Program-made: the position numbers and the translations under genes | Notes under the pieces: model-generated | The model's input: the letters and a program-made list of their open reading frames with translations, nothing else | Told to the model about the DNA's origin: nothing | The model's database searches: none | Shown here: positions 32,252 to 42,178 of the stretch, piece after piece | Position numbering within the stretch: position 1 is the stretch's first letter | How the letters are laid out: every line of letters starts with the position of its first letter | NCBI GenBank assembly: GCA_040191315.1 | Contig: JAWJLM010000025.1 | Span: 1-59,201, forward strand | Source of the DNA: Bacillaceae bacterium S4-13-56 | GTDB lineage: Bacteria > Bacillota > Bacilli > Bacillales > JAWJLM01 | Reading direction: 5' to 3' | DNA: 59,201 nucleotides

Positions 32252-32541
32252 GCTCACGCGCCCTTGATCATCGACGTAAGGCGGTGAGGCCCACAAGATG
32301 TGGGTCACGTAGGCGTTGCCACACGATGTGGCGGTGATCCTCCGAGATAAAGGAAACACGGTTCAGGATGCGAGTCCGTTCGGTGTTGCGAATTATTTCG
32401 GTGGGACGAGTAATCGCAGTCCCAACACGATGTAGCTTTTTTAACCGAACCTCCTTCATCGATGTTGACTTATCGAAGGAGAGGAGGGAACCGACTCTAG
32501 TCGATAGGGCACTGGAGCTAGACAAATTTTATACTTTCTGG
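32252..32541 (-). repeat. CTAGCTCC miniature element, copy R8
   Basis: Minus-strand copy similar to R2 over nearly its whole length (GATGAAGGAGGTTCGGTTAA, CGATAAGTCAACATCGATG on the minus strand). Its ...TAGACAAATTTTATACTTTC end stands 5 bp from the next terminator. Confidence 0.8.
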
Positions 32542-32545
32542 CAAA

Positions 32546-32572
32546 AAAAGACCGGCTCACAGCCGGTCTTTT
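32546..32572. terminator. ywhB terminator
   Basis: AAAAGACCGGCT and AGCCGGTCTTTT form a perfect 12-bp stem around CAC. The same AAAGACCGGC stem type recurs after ywhD. Confidence 0.85.
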
Positions 32573-32584
32573 ACTATTCATTAA

Positions 32585-32770
32585 TTATTTATCCGAAGCT
32601 CTTACACCAGCAGTGGCGTAATGATTCTTTGACATTTCCTCAATAATGATGGAAACAGCTTCTTTTGGTGCACCAGTTGTTTTGGTAACGGCAGCGGTTA
32701 CTTCCTCAACAAGAGCTCTTTTTTGATCATCTGTACGGCCTTCTAACATCTGTACGGTAACGATGGGCAT
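32585..32770 (-). CDS. ywhB: 4-oxalocrotonate tautomerase family protein (YwhB)
   Basis: A 61-aa tautomerase that works as an oligomer. After removal of Met the N-terminal Pro1 (MPIVTVQMLEG) is the catalytic base, and an Arg (R12, followed by K17/R18) supports substrate binding. SD AAAGGAGGAT precedes ATG. In B. subtilis YwhB tautomerises 2-hydroxymuconate-type compounds in vitro but its physiological role is unknown. Divergent from ywhD as in B. subtilis. Confidence 0.92.
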   Translation of the reverse strand: MPIVTVQMLEGRTDDQKRALVEEVTAAVTKTTGAPKEAVSIIIEEMSKNHYATAGVRASDK

Positions 32771-32913
32771 AAAAATCCTCCTTTATCTATCTTTTAATTT
32801 CTTCTTTTACATTTATTTTATTCGTGATTATTTTTGAGAATCCTTCTATAGATGAAGAGAAAACTCGGCTGTGATAAAATAGGAATACAAAGGTTATTTA
32901 AGGAGGATGGGTC

Positions 32914-33426
32914 ATGTTCGATCAAAATAAAGAGAAGAAGAAAAATCAATTTACAATTATGAAGGACGATTCCACTGATGGTCACGGGGGATACGGGGTA
33001 GGCGCGTTGAGTTTAGAAAATATGACTCCAGTTATTGTTGACCCCAATGAGAAAAAGGCTTTCGTTGAGATGGGAGCTATGCATGCACGGAGTACCATTG
33101 AACGGGGAATCAAATTTTTAAAAAATAAAGAGGAGGTACTTAATGGGAAGCCATACTGGATTGCATGGGTTTGTGTTTCACAAAATGAAAAAGGACCTCA
33201 TTACTCTGGAGTTGCTGCAAGTTTTATGACTGTAGACCGTGAAATTAGACGCGGCTACAAGCTTTTACCAGAGCATGTGAATCATATGGACAAATCCTTA
33301 AAAGGAAAAATTATCGTAGAGCATATGGATAGTTTATCAAAGCAATTGTTAAAAGACTTCCTTATCGAATTTAAGCCGAACTTTTGGGAAAATTCATCTG
33401 AGGAATTAAAAGCTGCTTTTAAATAA
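32914..33426 (+). CDS. ywhD: YwhD family protein
   Basis: A 170-aa cytoplasmic protein of the YwhD family, function unknown. Conserved features include DDSTDGHGGYGVGALSLEN near the N-terminus and AMHARSTIERGIKFL. SD AAGGAGGA precedes the ATG. Position between ywhB and pbpG agrees with B. subtilis. It is followed by its own terminator. Confidence 0.88.
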   Translation: MFDQNKEKKKNQFTIMKDDSTDGHGGYGVGALSLENMTPVIVDPNEKKAFVEMGAMHARSTIERGIKFLKNKEEVLNGKPYWIAWVCVSQNEKGPHYSGVAASFMTVDREIRRGYKLLPEHVNHMDKSLKGKIIVEHMDSLSKQLLKDFLIEFKPNFWENSSEELKAAFK

Positions 33427-33506
33427 AACGAGTCAGTTCTTAAGAAAACATTTAAAAAATATGTAAATTCGAACAATAAAATTAATGCAAGTTATACTAG
33501 GACACG

Positions 33507-33536
33507 AAAAAGACCGGCCATGCTGCCGGTCTTTTT
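33507..33536. terminator. ywhD terminator
   Basis: AAAAAGACCGGC (33507-33518) pairs with GCCGGTCTTTTT (33525-33536). Confidence 0.88.
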
Positions 33537-33537
33537 C

Positions 33538-33710
33538 AAAAGATAAAAGTATAAAATTTGTCTAGCTCCCGCGAAAAGCATCATCGAGTAATCTTCGCGC
33601 CGAGTAAGGAAAGCTACTTCGCAGAAACAAGTGCTTTTCTTGTTTCGAAGGGCGCTTGCGCTTTCCTTAGCAGATAGGAAAGTTTTATACTTTCCTATCT
33701 GCATAAGTGC
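33538..33710 (+). repeat. CTAGCTCC miniature element, copy R9
   Basis: Begins AAAAGATAAAAGTATAAAAT, then TTGTCTAGCTCC, 2 bp after the ywhD terminator. The right end is a perfect 14-bp hairpin GCAGATAGGAAAGT (33670-33683) / ACTTTCCTATCTGC (33689-33702), i.e. the terminal sequence present twice in inverted order. The TACTATC module follows (about 33748-33797). Confidence 0.8.
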
Positions 33711-33842
33711 AACTAAGGCATTCGCCACAAAGGCTTGGCGAGGCCAAGTTTTCTAATACTATCAGAATTTATAGTTTTAGTCGGTTGATAGTGTAAGTAA
33801 AACACCATTAGGACTTGACGATAAGGAAAGCTTTTCTTATCT

Positions 33843-35894
33843 TTAGAAAATCCAATCTATAATGCTTCTCCATCTGGATTTTTCTTTTTCTTGTTCTGGC
33901 TCTTCAGTTTCTTCAGATCCATCAGGCATATGGTCTGTACAATATTCAGTAGGTTCCGTTCCTTGTACAAAATAAGTTAGTCGTTGAGCGGGGCAGTAGG
34001 GTGTGGCTAACTGTCCTGAATGAGGATCAATGTAAACACCTTTGACTCCATCGGGTGCTTTGAATAATTCATAGGGTTGACCCTCATGTGCAGCTTCCAT
34101 AAATCCTGCCCATATTTTTTTGGAGTAGCTATGTTCCTCCGTCTTTTCAAGATGTCGATTATCATCATAGCCAGTCCAAACAGCAGTGACAAGAGAAGGA
34201 CTAAAGCCCACCATCCAACTATCACTTCTTGTCGTACCGGATTTTCCTGCATACTGTCGAGTTAACTCTGGCGCAATAGAAGCGCCAGTAACTCTCATAT
34301 ATCCATTGAGTTGTTCATCAAACATTCCCGTCATTAAATGGGATAAGACAAAAGCTAGTTTTTTATCGAGAACAGGTTTTTTCTTCTTATCTTCATGTTC
34401 ATAAATTACATTCCCATCGGTATCTGTTACCTTTCGAATCGTATATGGAGATGTTGGAATTCCTTTGTTAGCCAGAAGACTATACGCACCCGCCATTTCA
34501 ATGGGTGCAACGGAATACGTACCTAAGGCTAACGATGCATTGGCCGGGATCGGACCATGAATTCCAAATCTCTCTGCCGTATTCGCAACTTTTTCCGGAC
34601 CTAAGAAAAGATTCGTTTTTACAGCATAGATATTGTCTGAAAGGGCAAGTGCAGTAGCGAGTGTAATTGGGGCATCAGCATAATACCCATTAAAATTACT
34701 TGGCTGATAAACAGTTCCATCCGCAAGCTCGAACTCGGTGGGCCGACTTTGTAACATAGTGTTTGGAGCATATCCATTCTCTAATGCTGCGTAATACAAA
34801 AAAGGCTTAAAGCTAGAGCCAGGCATTCGTTTCGCTTGAACAACTCGATTAAAGGGACTTTTATCAAAATCTCTTCCCCCAATTAGAGCGCTAATAGCCC
34901 CTGTCTTTGGATTAACAGCCAATGATGCAATTTGAATATCAGAATTAGTGTTAATTGTATTTTCAACCTCTTCTTCCATGGCAGCTTGGTGTTCAACATT
35001 TAGAGTGGTGTAAATTCGGAAGCCGCCACCTTTAATATCCTCGCGGGTAAGGTTTAGCTTTTTCCCAAGCTCTCGAATGACCAAATCTTGAAAGTAAGGG
35101 GCAACGGATGGTATCGAAGTTGTACCTCTTTCCTTCAAATCAAGAACTTCTCGCTTTGTGAGCAAAGATTCTGTCTTTGTCAGAAATCCCCTATCCTCCA
35201 TGATATTAATAATATGTTGCTGTCTGTTTTTCGCCAATTCAAAATTGTTGTATGGGGAATACCGTGTAGGCCCCTTTGGGATTCCAACTAAGAAAAAGCC
35301 TTCCGCGGGAGATAATTCTTCCACACTTTTATGAAAATAGGTTTGAGCTGCAGCTTCAATTCCATAGGCACCATGACCATAAAAAATCGTATTAAGATAG
35401 CCCTCTAATATCGTGTCCTTGTCATAAAACATTTCCAGGCGAAGAGCATACAATGCTTCATTTAATTTTCTTTTCCACGTTTTTTCGTGATTTAAATATA
35501 GGTTTCGTGCATACTGCTGGGTGATGGTACTAGCACCTTGCGCCTTGGACATTGCTTTGATGTCTGCAATGACCGCACCAGCGATACGTTTGAAGTCAAA
35601 TCCATTATGAGTATAAAAATGCTGATCTTCTACCTCTATCGTTGCATCAATGATAAAATTAGGGATTTCTTCTAAAGGGACCCAATACCGATTCTCATCA
35701 CCTCTAATAACCCCAATCACTTGATCCTTAGAATCGTAAATCAGCGTATTATTGCTTTCAATAAGGGATGGTTCACCTTGTAGATAGGCATAGAAATAAA
35801 TGCTTCCCAACCCGATAACACCTAGACCGAAAAAGAGTATACCAGCTAAGGCTGTTCCCTTGGCCCACTTTTTCCATTTCATTTTACGAAGCAT
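33843..35894 (-). CDS. pbpG: Class A penicillin-binding protein, PbpG-like
   Basis: A 683-aa bifunctional peptidoglycan synthase, membrane-anchored near residues 17-37. The glycosyltransferase domain has E89 in EDQHFYTHNGFD and GASTITQQYARNLYL; the transpeptidase domain has S360-x-x-K363 in PGSSFKPF, S419-D-N in ALSDNIYA and K551-SGTT. ATG 35894 follows GAGGGG by 5 nt. Synteny (ywhB-ywhD-pbpG-speE-speB) supports equivalence with the spore-associated PbpG of B. subtilis. The C-terminal 40 residues are acidic. Copy R9 and the TACTATC module lie just downstream. Confidence 0.9.
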   Translation of the reverse strand: MLRKMKWKKWAKGTALAGILFFGLGVIGLGSIYFYAYLQGEPSLIESNNTLIYDSKDQVIGVIRGDENRYWVPLEEIPNFIIDATIEVEDQHFYTHNGFDFKRIAGAVIADIKAMSKAQGASTITQQYARNLYLNHEKTWKRKLNEALYALRLEMFYDKDTILEGYLNTIFYGHGAYGIEAAAQTYFHKSVEELSPAEGFFLVGIPKGPTRYSPYNNFELAKNRQQHIINIMEDRGFLTKTESLLTKREVLDLKERGTTSIPSVAPYFQDLVIRELGKKLNLTREDIKGGGFRIYTTLNVEHQAAMEEEVENTINTNSDIQIASLAVNPKTGAISALIGGRDFDKSPFNRVVQAKRMPGSSFKPFLYYAALENGYAPNTMLQSRPTEFELADGTVYQPSNFNGYYADAPITLATALALSDNIYAVKTNLFLGPEKVANTAERFGIHGPIPANASLALGTYSVAPIEMAGAYSLLANKGIPTSPYTIRKVTDTDGNVIYEHEDKKKKPVLDKKLAFVLSHLMTGMFDEQLNGYMRVTGASIAPELTRQYAGKSGTTRSDSWMVGFSPSLVTAVWTGYDDNRHLEKTEEHSYSKKIWAGFMEAAHEGQPYELFKAPDGVKGVYIDPHSGQLATPYCPAQRLTYFVQGTEPTEYCTDHMPDGSEETEEPEQEKEKSRWRSIIDWIF

Positions 35895-36082
35895 GCCCAC
35901 CCCTCTTTTCCTAAAAAATGATTACCACTAGTATGGGGAAAATGCTTTTAAAATAAACCTATAAAGGGTAAACTTTCCTAGGATGGAAAAAGGGTTGATT
36001 TTTTTTCGAATATCTCTATAATTTGATTGTTTAGTCCTAATAATAGAATCTGTAGGACTGACCGTAGAAAGGAAGATGTAAC

Positions 36083-36910
36083 ATGGATTTATGGTTTACC
36101 GAGAAGCAAACGGAAAATTTCGGTATCACCGCTCGAATCAAACAGACGTATCATTCGGAAAAAACCGATTTTCAACAGCTAGATATGGTGGAAACTGCGG
36201 AATGGGGAAATATGCTCATTTTAGACGGAATGGTCATGACCACTCAAAAGGACGAGTTTGTATACCATGAGATGGTGGCCCATGTACCTTTATTCACTCA
36301 CCCTAACCCTGAACAAGTTTTAGTTGTAGGGGGAGGAGATGGAGGAGTTATTCGTGAAGTACTTAAGCACCCCCAAGTGAAAAAAGCGACACTAGTTGAA
36401 ATTGACGGACAGGTTATCGAGTATTCGAAAAAATATTTACCCGAAATTGCCGGTGACTTAGATCAACCGCGAGTAGAAGTGAAGGTTGGCGACGGATTTA
36501 TGCATATTGCTGAAAGCGACAATGCCTATGATGTCATTATGGTTGATTCAACAGAACCGGTAGGACCTGCTGTAAATTTATTTACTAAGGGATTTTACTC
36601 AGGTATTTCAAAGGCACTTAAAGAGGACGGCATTTTTGTTGCCCAATCAGATAATCCGTGGTTTAAAGGGGATCTCATACGCCAGGTAGTACGTGACGTA
36701 AAAGAGATTTTCCCAATCACCCGTTTGTATACGGCAAACATTCCAACCTACCCAAGTGGGATGTGGGCGTTTACTCTGGGAAGTAAGAAACATGACCCAT
36801 TGGAGATCCCTGAGGAACGCTTCCATGAAATACCAGCAAAGTATTATACAAAAGAACTTCATAAAGCTGCCTTTGTGCTTCCGAAGTTCGTAAAAGATTT
36901 AACGGAATAG
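36083..36910 (+). CDS. speE: Spermidine synthase
   Basis: Transfers the aminopropyl group of decarboxylated S-adenosylmethionine to putrescine. The 275-aa protein carries the SAM-type motif [16 protein letters not shown], and [14 protein letters not shown] with the catalytic Asp. SD GAAAGGAAG precedes ATG 36083. It is followed after 28 nt by speB, so putrescine made by SpeB feeds SpeE. Confidence 0.96.
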   Translation: MDLWFTEKQTENFGITARIKQTYHSEKTDFQQLDMVETAEWGNMLILDGMVMTTQKDEFVYHEMVAHVPLFTHPNPEQVLVVGGGDGGVIREVLKHPQVKKATLVEIDGQVIEYSKKYLPEIAGDLDQPRVEVKVGDGFMHIAESDNAYDVIMVDSTEPVGPAVNLFTKGFYSGISKALKEDGIFVAQSDNPWFKGDLIRQVVRDVKEIFPITRLYTANIPTYPSGMWAFTLGSKKHDPLEIPEERFHEIPAKYYTKELHKAAFVLPKFVKDLTE

Positions 36911-36938
36911 ATCGACCCGAAAGAGGAGTGAAATAAAC

Positions 36939-37808
36939 ATGCGATTTGATGACGCATATTCTGGAAAAGTTTTCATTAAAAGTAATCCTTCCTATGAGGA
37001 AAGCAACATCGTAATTTATGGAATGCCTATGGATTGGACGGTTAGTTTTCGTCCAGGCTCTCGCTTTGGACCAAGACGTATTCGGGAGGTATCCGTTGGT
37101 TTAGAGGAATACAGTCCGTATTTGGACAAGCATTTAGAAAATATTCGTTATTTTGATGCGGGAGACGTTCCTCTACCATTTGGTAATCCCCAACGTAGTT
37201 TGGACATGATTGAAGACTATATTGGAAAGTTATTGGAAGATGGGAAATTCCCTCTTGGTATCGGCGGGGAACACTTAGTAACCTGGCCAGTGATTCAAGC
37301 TTTCCATAAAAAATATCCTGATCTTGTTTTGATCCATATAGATGCTCATGCCGACTTACGTGAGGAATACGAAGGTGAGTCACTTTCCCATTCCACACCG
37401 GTTCGTAAAGCATGCGGCTTAATTGGTGCAGAAAATGTATACTCTTTCGGAATTCGCTCAGGTGAACTAGCTGAATTTGAGTTTGCTAAAACAAGTGGCA
37501 TGCATATGAGTAAATTCGATGTAGCCGAACCACTAAAGGCTGTGCTTCCATCTCTAGCAGGTCGTAATGTTTACGTAACCATTGATATTGACGTACTTGA
37601 CCCAGCCTTTGCTCCAGGCACAGGAACCGCCGAAGCGGGAGGCATTACCTCTAAGGAACTACTTGAGGCTATCCATTTGATTGCACGTTCCGACGTGAAA
37701 GTAGTAGGAGCTGATCTAGTGGAAGTTGCTCCTATATATGATCCAACAGAGCAAACTCCAATTGCAGCAAGTAAATTTATTCGTGAAATGCTCCTGGGCT
37801 GGACTTGA
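36939..37808 (+). CDS. speB: Agmatinase
   Basis: Hydrolyses agmatine to putrescine and urea. The 289-aa ureohydrolase shows all manganese-binding motifs: GIGGEHLVTW, HIDAHADLR and TIDIDVLDPAFAPGTGT. SD AGAGGAG precedes ATG. It is in operon with speE. The ordinary 10-nt terminator hairpin follows and then the 52-bp array. Confidence 0.96.
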   Translation: MRFDDAYSGKVFIKSNPSYEESNIVIYGMPMDWTVSFRPGSRFGPRRIREVSVGLEEYSPYLDKHLENIRYFDAGDVPLPFGNPQRSLDMIEDYIGKLLEDGKFPLGIGGEHLVTWPVIQAFHKKYPDLVLIHIDAHADLREEYEGESLSHSTPVRKACGLIGAENVYSFGIRSGELAEFEFAKTSGMHMSKFDVAEPLKAVLPSLAGRNVYVTIDIDVLDPAFAPGTGTAEAGGITSKELLEAIHLIARSDVKVVGADLVEVAPIYDPTEQTPIAASKFIREMLLGWT

Positions 37809-37826
37809 TTCTCTTGCATTTAGTAA

Positions 37827-37854
37827 GGTGGTGCCACTTTGGCATCGCCTTTTT
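37827..37854 (+). terminator. speEB terminator
   Basis: GGTGGTGCC (37827-37835) pairs with GGCATCGCC (37841-37849), followed by five T. Confidence 0.8.
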
Positions 37855-37879
37855 AAATGTGCTGCTTGGTTTGGGAGGG

Positions 37880-37926
37880 GCTATTCACTCCTTTTTATGG
37901 AGCGCTTCACTTAAGGAGTGAATAGC
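37880..37926. repeat. Inverted repeat capping the 52-bp array
   Basis: GCTATTCACTCCTT (37880-37893) is the exact reverse complement of AAGGAGTGAATAGC (37913-37926), the start of the first 52-bp unit. The array is thus bounded on its left by an inverted partial unit that can fold back on it. Confidence 0.7.
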
Positions 37927-38829
37927 GCGTCTCTATTAACGCGAAATGTGTTGTGTTCGAGGAAAAGGAGTGAATAGCGCGTCTCTATTAACGCAAAATG
38001 GCTTGAACTGGAGAAAAAGGAGTGAATAGCGCGTCTCTATTAACGCGAAATGTGTTGAACCCAAGAAAAGAGAGTGAATAGCCAGCTTCTATTGACGCGA
38101 AATGTGTTGAACCCAAGAAAAGAGAGTGAATAGCCAGCATCTATTGACGCGAAATGTGTTGTACCCAAGAAAAGAGAGTGAATAGACAGTTTCTATTAAC
38201 GCGAAATGTGTTGTGTTCGAGGAAAAGGAGTGAATAGCGCGTCTCTATTAACGCGAAATGTGTTGTGTTCGAGGAAAAGGAGTGAATAGCGCGTCTCTAT
38301 TAACGCGAAATGGCTTGTACCCAAGAAAAGGAGTGAATAGCCAGCTTCTATTGACGCGAAATGTGTTGAACCCAAGAAAAGGAGTGAATAGACAGCTTCT
38401 ATTAACGCAAAATGACTTGTACCCAAGAAAAGAGAGTGAATAGCCAGCTTCTATTAACGCAAAATGGCTTGTACCCAAGAAAAGAGAGTAAATAGACAGC
38501 ATCTATTAACGCAAAATGTGTTGGACCCAAGAAAAGAGAGTGAATAGACAGCTTCTATTAACGCAAAATGACTTGAACCCAAGAAAAGAGAGTGAATAGC
38601 GCGTCTCTATTAACGCGAAATGGCTTGTGTTCGAGGAAAAGGAGTGAATAGAGCATCTCTATTAACGCGAAATGACTTGTGTTCGAGGAAAAGGAGTGAA
38701 TAGCCAGCTTCTATTAACGCGAAATGACTTGAACCCAAGAAAAGAGAGTGAATAGCCAGCATCTATTAACGCAAAATGTGTTGTACCCAAGAAAAGAGAG
38801 TGAATAGCCAGCATATATTAACGCAAAAA
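37915..38829 (+). repeat. Eighteen-unit 52-bp tandem array
   Basis: Units GAGTGAATAG-[CGCGTCT/CCAGCTT/ACAGCTT]-CTATTAACGCGAAATG-[TGTTG/GCTTG/ACTTG]-[TGTTCGAGG/AACCCAAG]-AAAAG repeat about every 52 bp, 18 times. CGCGT and ACGCG within the first variant form a small dyad. Variants are shuffled along the array rather than arranged in order. Not CRISPR: units are contiguous and have no unique spacers. Minus-strand open frames here are artefacts. Bases 38830-38984 show only an SD for ywiB. Confidence 0.92.
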
Positions 38830-38984
38830 TGAATCCTGCAAAGGAAAATAAGTAAATAGGATAGGAAACTACATATACAGCTTGAATTTTCATACCCAAA
38901 CAGTTAAAATCATTACCATTCATAAGAAGAAAAGAACGCCATTTAAGGGGGATGCAGCCCACCACAAGGGAGGTAACGAATGCA

Positions 38985-39425
38985 ATGGAATCTATCCCAG
39001 TCAGCCTTAAGCTCACTACTGAATCCAATGAGCGAGGACAAAAAGATATTATCACCATAAAAGAAGAGGGCCATTGCTACCAAGCTCCTAACCGAATGAT
39101 CCTCCGATTTATTGAACATCAAGATGGGGGAGAAGACATACAAACAACCGTTACGATTCAGGAAAATCGCGTAGCCATTCGAAGGACGGGGCCTGTACAA
39201 ATGCACCAAGTCTTTGTTCCCAAACAATGGACCGAAAACACCTATCATCATCCCTACGGATTATTTTATATGCAAACAAAAACCGACCATATCGAGCACC
39301 AATTTTCACCCAAAACTGAAAAAGGTCGGCTTTTCATCACCTATCTGTTACGATTGAACCAAGAAGAAGAGCAGGAAAAGCGTCAAAGACTAACCCTGAC
39401 CTATCAAAGGAGGCAAACACAATGA
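38985..39425 (+). CDS. ywiB: YwiB family protein (DUF1934)
   Basis: A 146-aa beta-barrel protein of the DUF1934/YwiB family, always beside argS in Bacillus; function unknown. Typical pieces: [32 protein letters not shown] and the C-terminal YLLRLNQ. GGGAGG lies 11 nt before ATG 38985, the only in-frame ATG near it; the upstream ATG at 38952 has no SD. Its TGA overlaps the argS ATG (ATGA), so they are translationally coupled. Confidence 0.88.
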   Translation: MESIPVSLKLTTESNERGQKDIITIKEEGHCYQAPNRMILRFIEHQDGGEDIQTTVTIQENRVAIRRTGPVQMHQVFVPKQWTENTYHHPYGLFYMQTKTDHIEHQFSPKTEKGRLFITYLLRLNQEEEQEKRQRLTLTYQRRQTQ

Positions 39426-41095
39426 ATATAGTAGAAAAAACAGAACTCAAATTAAAAGAAGAAATTGCGGAAGCAGTCCTAAAAGCAGGACTCGCAACCA
39501 AGGAAGAGCTCCCAGACGTCGTCCTTGAAACCCCAAAAGACAAGGGTCACGGAGACTACGCAACCAATATGGCCATGCAACTCGCCCGCATCGCCAAAAA
39601 AGCTCCACGTGCCATCGCCGACGAGCTAGTCCGAAACTTTGATCAAACCAAAGCCTCCATTCGCAAAGTCGAAATCGCAGGCCCAGGCTTCATCAACTTT
39701 TTCATGGACAACACATACTTAACCGACCTGCTCCCAACCATCCTAAAAGCAGGCGAAGAATACGGAAGCACCAACACCGGTAACGGACACAAAATCCAAG
39801 TCGAGTTCGTATCCGCCAACCCAACCGGCGACCTCCACCTAGGACACGCCCGCGGTGCCGCAGTCGGAGACAGCCTCTGCAACATCCTAGATAAAGCAGG
39901 CTACAACGTCTCCCGAGAATACTACATCAACGACGCCGGCAACCAAATCAACAACCTAGCCCTATCTGTAGAAGCACGCTATTTCCAAGCCCTTGGGGAA
40001 AAATGGGACATGCCAGAGGATGGCTATCATGGGAAGGATATCATAGCACTCGGGCAACAACTTGCCTCCGAGCAGGGGGATAAGTGGAAACACGAGGATG
40101 CAGACTCACGTCTCACCTTTTTCCGTGAATACGGACTGAATTATGAATTAGAAAAACTAAAGAAAGACTTGGCGGATTTCCGTGTAAGATTTGATGAGTG
40201 GTTTTCTGAAACCTCCTTATATAAAAATGGAAAGATCGATCTTGCTCTCGATGCTCTCCGTGACAGAGGTCATTTATATGAGCAGGATGGAGCAACTTGG
40301 TTCCGTACGACACCTTTTGGAGACGATAAGGACCGAGTGTTAATCAAGCAAGATGGTAGCTATACTTATTTAACTCCCGACATTGCTTACCATCGCGATA
40401 AACTGGAACGTGGATTTGAAACGTTGATCAACATTTGGGGGGCAGATCATCACGGCTATATTCCGCGTATGAAAGCAGCTATTCAAGCCCTAGGATATAA
40501 CGAAGATACTTTAGAAGTGGAAATTATCCAAATGGTGAATCTGTTCCAAGGTGGAGAACGGGTTAAAATGAGCAAACGTACAGGGAAAGCTGTGACGTTA
40601 AAGGATCTCATGGAGGAAGTCGGAATAGATGCTGTGCGCTACTTCTTCGTTATGCGTTCTAGTGATTCCCATTTAGATTTTGATATGGACTTAGCGGTTT
40701 CTAAATCGAATGAAAACCCAGTTTATTATGTCCAATACGCCCATGCTCGAATCTGTAGCATGCTCCGTCAAGCAGAGGAGAAAGGAATCCATTTGGATTT
40801 TTCTAAGGTAGATCCAACTATTTTAACTTCCGAAAAAGAGGTCGATTTATTGAAAAAACTTGGAGATTTTCCAAGCATCGTAGCCGATGCAGCTGAACGC
40901 CGTCTGCCGCATCGAATTACACAGTATGTCTTTGATCTATCTTCAGAGTTACACAGCTTTTATAATGCAGAAAAAGTATTGGACCTTGAAAATCAAGAAC
41001 GTACCCTAGCACGCTTAGCCCTAGTCGAGGCTGTCCGCCAAACGATCTCTAACGCACTTCGTTTAATTGGCGTTAAAGCACCGGAAAAAATGTAA
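39422..41095 (+). CDS. argS: Arginyl-tRNA synthetase
   Basis: Class I synthetase that charges tRNA-Arg. The 557-aa protein has the HIGH-like motif HLGHARGA in [14 protein letters not shown], and KMSKRTG. The N-terminal tRNA D-loop-recognition domain (about 1-110) and C-terminal DALR anticodon-binding domain (ending [11 protein letters not shown]) are intact. Unusual: the first 180 codons (39422-39960) strongly prefer C-ending codons (AAC, ATC, GCC, GAC) whereas the rest prefers A/T-ending ones. Confidence 0.97.
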   Translation: MNIVEKTELKLKEEIAEAVLKAGLATKEELPDVVLETPKDKGHGDYATNMAMQLARIAKKAPRAIADELVRNFDQTKASIRKVEIAGPGFINFFMDNTYLTDLLPTILKAGEEYGSTNTGNGHKIQVEFVSANPTGDLHLGHARGAAVGDSLCNILDKAGYNVSREYYINDAGNQINNLALSVEARYFQALGEKWDMPEDGYHGKDIIALGQQLASEQGDKWKHEDADSRLTFFREYGLNYELEKLKKDLADFRVRFDEWFSETSLYKNGKIDLALDALRDRGHLYEQDGATWFRTTPFGDDKDRVLIKQDGSYTYLTPDIAYHRDKLERGFETLINIWGADHHGYIPRMKAAIQALGYNEDTLEVEIIQMVNLFQGGERVKMSKRTGKAVTLKDLMEEVGIDAVRYFFVMRSSDSHLDFDMDLAVSKSNENPVYYVQYAHARICSMLRQAEEKGIHLDFSKVDPTILTSEKEVDLLKKLGDFPSIVADAAERRLPHRITQYVFDLSSELHSFYNAEKVLDLENQERTLARLALVEAVRQTISNALRLIGVKAPEKM

Positions 41096-41104
41096 AAAGC
41101 TATT

Positions 41105-41140
41105 AAAAACACATGCGATAAAGATATCGCATGTGTTTTT
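41105..41140. terminator. Shared bidirectional terminator of argS and murI
   Basis: A perfect 15-bp stem pairs AAAAACACATGCGAT (41105-41119) with ATCGCATGTGTTTTT (41126-41140). Confidence 0.9.
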
Positions 41141-41248
41141 GTTATAAGATAAGAAATCATTATGGCTCGTATGGATTTTTGAATTGCTTGGCAAATTTAA
41201 GTGTCAGCACCAACGCACATGTAAAAAATAAGAGGAAGCCGTCAAAGA

Positions 41249-42022
41249 TTACGAATCCAACATCTCCAACAATCCTCTATATTGAGACAACGTCTTTTCG
41301 TCTTTCACAAACTCTCCAGACTTCACATACAAAATCTCTCCTGAACCATCTTGGATTTGATTGCAATTCTCTAGAATTCTCTTTAGGTTTTTAGCCGTTC
41401 CGTAATTCCCGGATATAATATCCACTTCTTCTCCAAATATTTTTCTCAAGCTAGCGGTAAAATACGGAAAATGGGTACAACCAAGGACAACTGTCCCATA
41501 CTGAGGAATATCAAAAGAAGATAGTTGTTCTTCTAGATAAGGAATTATTTTCTCTTCCCTAAACTCAAATTCCTCTGCAAATTCCACAAGTCCTGGAAGA
41601 GGCAAACTATCAACAATGTCATCCTTACCTAGGCTTTTTAAAAGGTTATGAAACTTTTCTTCTTTTAGTGTTAAACGAGTAGCTAAGACTAGGACCCTTT
41701 TTTGTTTTTCTTCAAAGTTTTGAACGGCAGGTTTTACAGCAGGTTCAATTCCTAGGATAGGGAAATCATACTTTTTGCGCAGATCCTCTACAGCAATACT
41801 AGTTGCTGTGTTACAAGCAATTACGATAGCTTTAACTCCCTGGTTTGCCAAGAAATCAGCGGCTTGAAAAATATAATCTCTGACTTCTTCCTTCGGCTTT
41901 TCTCCATAAGGAGCGTGGAAGGTGTCAGCATAGAAGATATAATCCTCCTTAGGTAATAATTTTAAGGCTTGATGTAGCACAGTTAGGCCACCAATGCCTG
42001 AATCAAAAAAACCAATTTTCAT
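41249..42022 (-). CDS. murI: Glutamate racemase
   Basis: Provides D-glutamate for peptidoglycan (and for any poly-gamma-glutamate). The 257-aa protein has FFDSGIGGLTVL (D7), the catalytic pair C70 in IACNTAT and C182 in LGCTHFPYF. ATG 42022 gives the normal start MKIGFFDSG, although its SD is weak (GAGATGA at 8 nt); a longer frame starts at 42079 without support. It is convergent with argS and downstream of cls. It may be one of two racemases, as in B. subtilis (RacE, YrpC). Confidence 0.93.
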   Translation of the reverse strand: MKIGFFDSGIGGLTVLHQALKLLPKEDYIFYADTFHAPYGEKPKEEVRDYIFQAADFLANQGVKAIVIACNTATSIAVEDLRKKYDFPILGIEPAVKPAVQNFEEKQKRVLVLATRLTLKEEKFHNLLKSLGKDDIVDSLPLPGLVEFAEEFEFREEKIIPYLEEQLSSFDIPQYGTVVLGCTHFPYFTASLRKIFGEEVDIISGNYGTAKNLKRILENCNQIQDGSGEILYVKSGEFVKDEKTLSQYRGLLEMLDS

Positions 42023-42141
42023 GACGTCAATCATCTCTTTCTGATAATATACACTTTCGTTGAACTTATAGTTTTCCAATCCTCTAAAAGAACATTTTAC
42101 AGGGGAAATTGGCGAATTTCTAGTGGGGGTTTTTCTTTCCG

Positions 42142-42178
42142 AAAGAAAACGAGCGCCTTCAAAGCGCCCGTCTCGTTA
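42142..42178 (-). terminator. cls terminator
   Basis: On the minus strand ACGAG...GCGC pairs with GCGCTCGT, followed by TTTTC. The stem is imperfect but placed exactly after the cls stop. Confidence 0.5.

Noticed and set aside
38196-38502. Minus-strand open frames with FRVNR/ALIEA repeats in the 52-bp array
   Set aside because: They are translations of the tandem units. Unit length (52) is not a multiple of 3, there is no SD, and frames shift between units.
37915-38829. CRISPR array
   Set aside because: Repeats are contiguous 52-bp units with shuffled variants and no unique spacers of constant length, and no cas gene is present.
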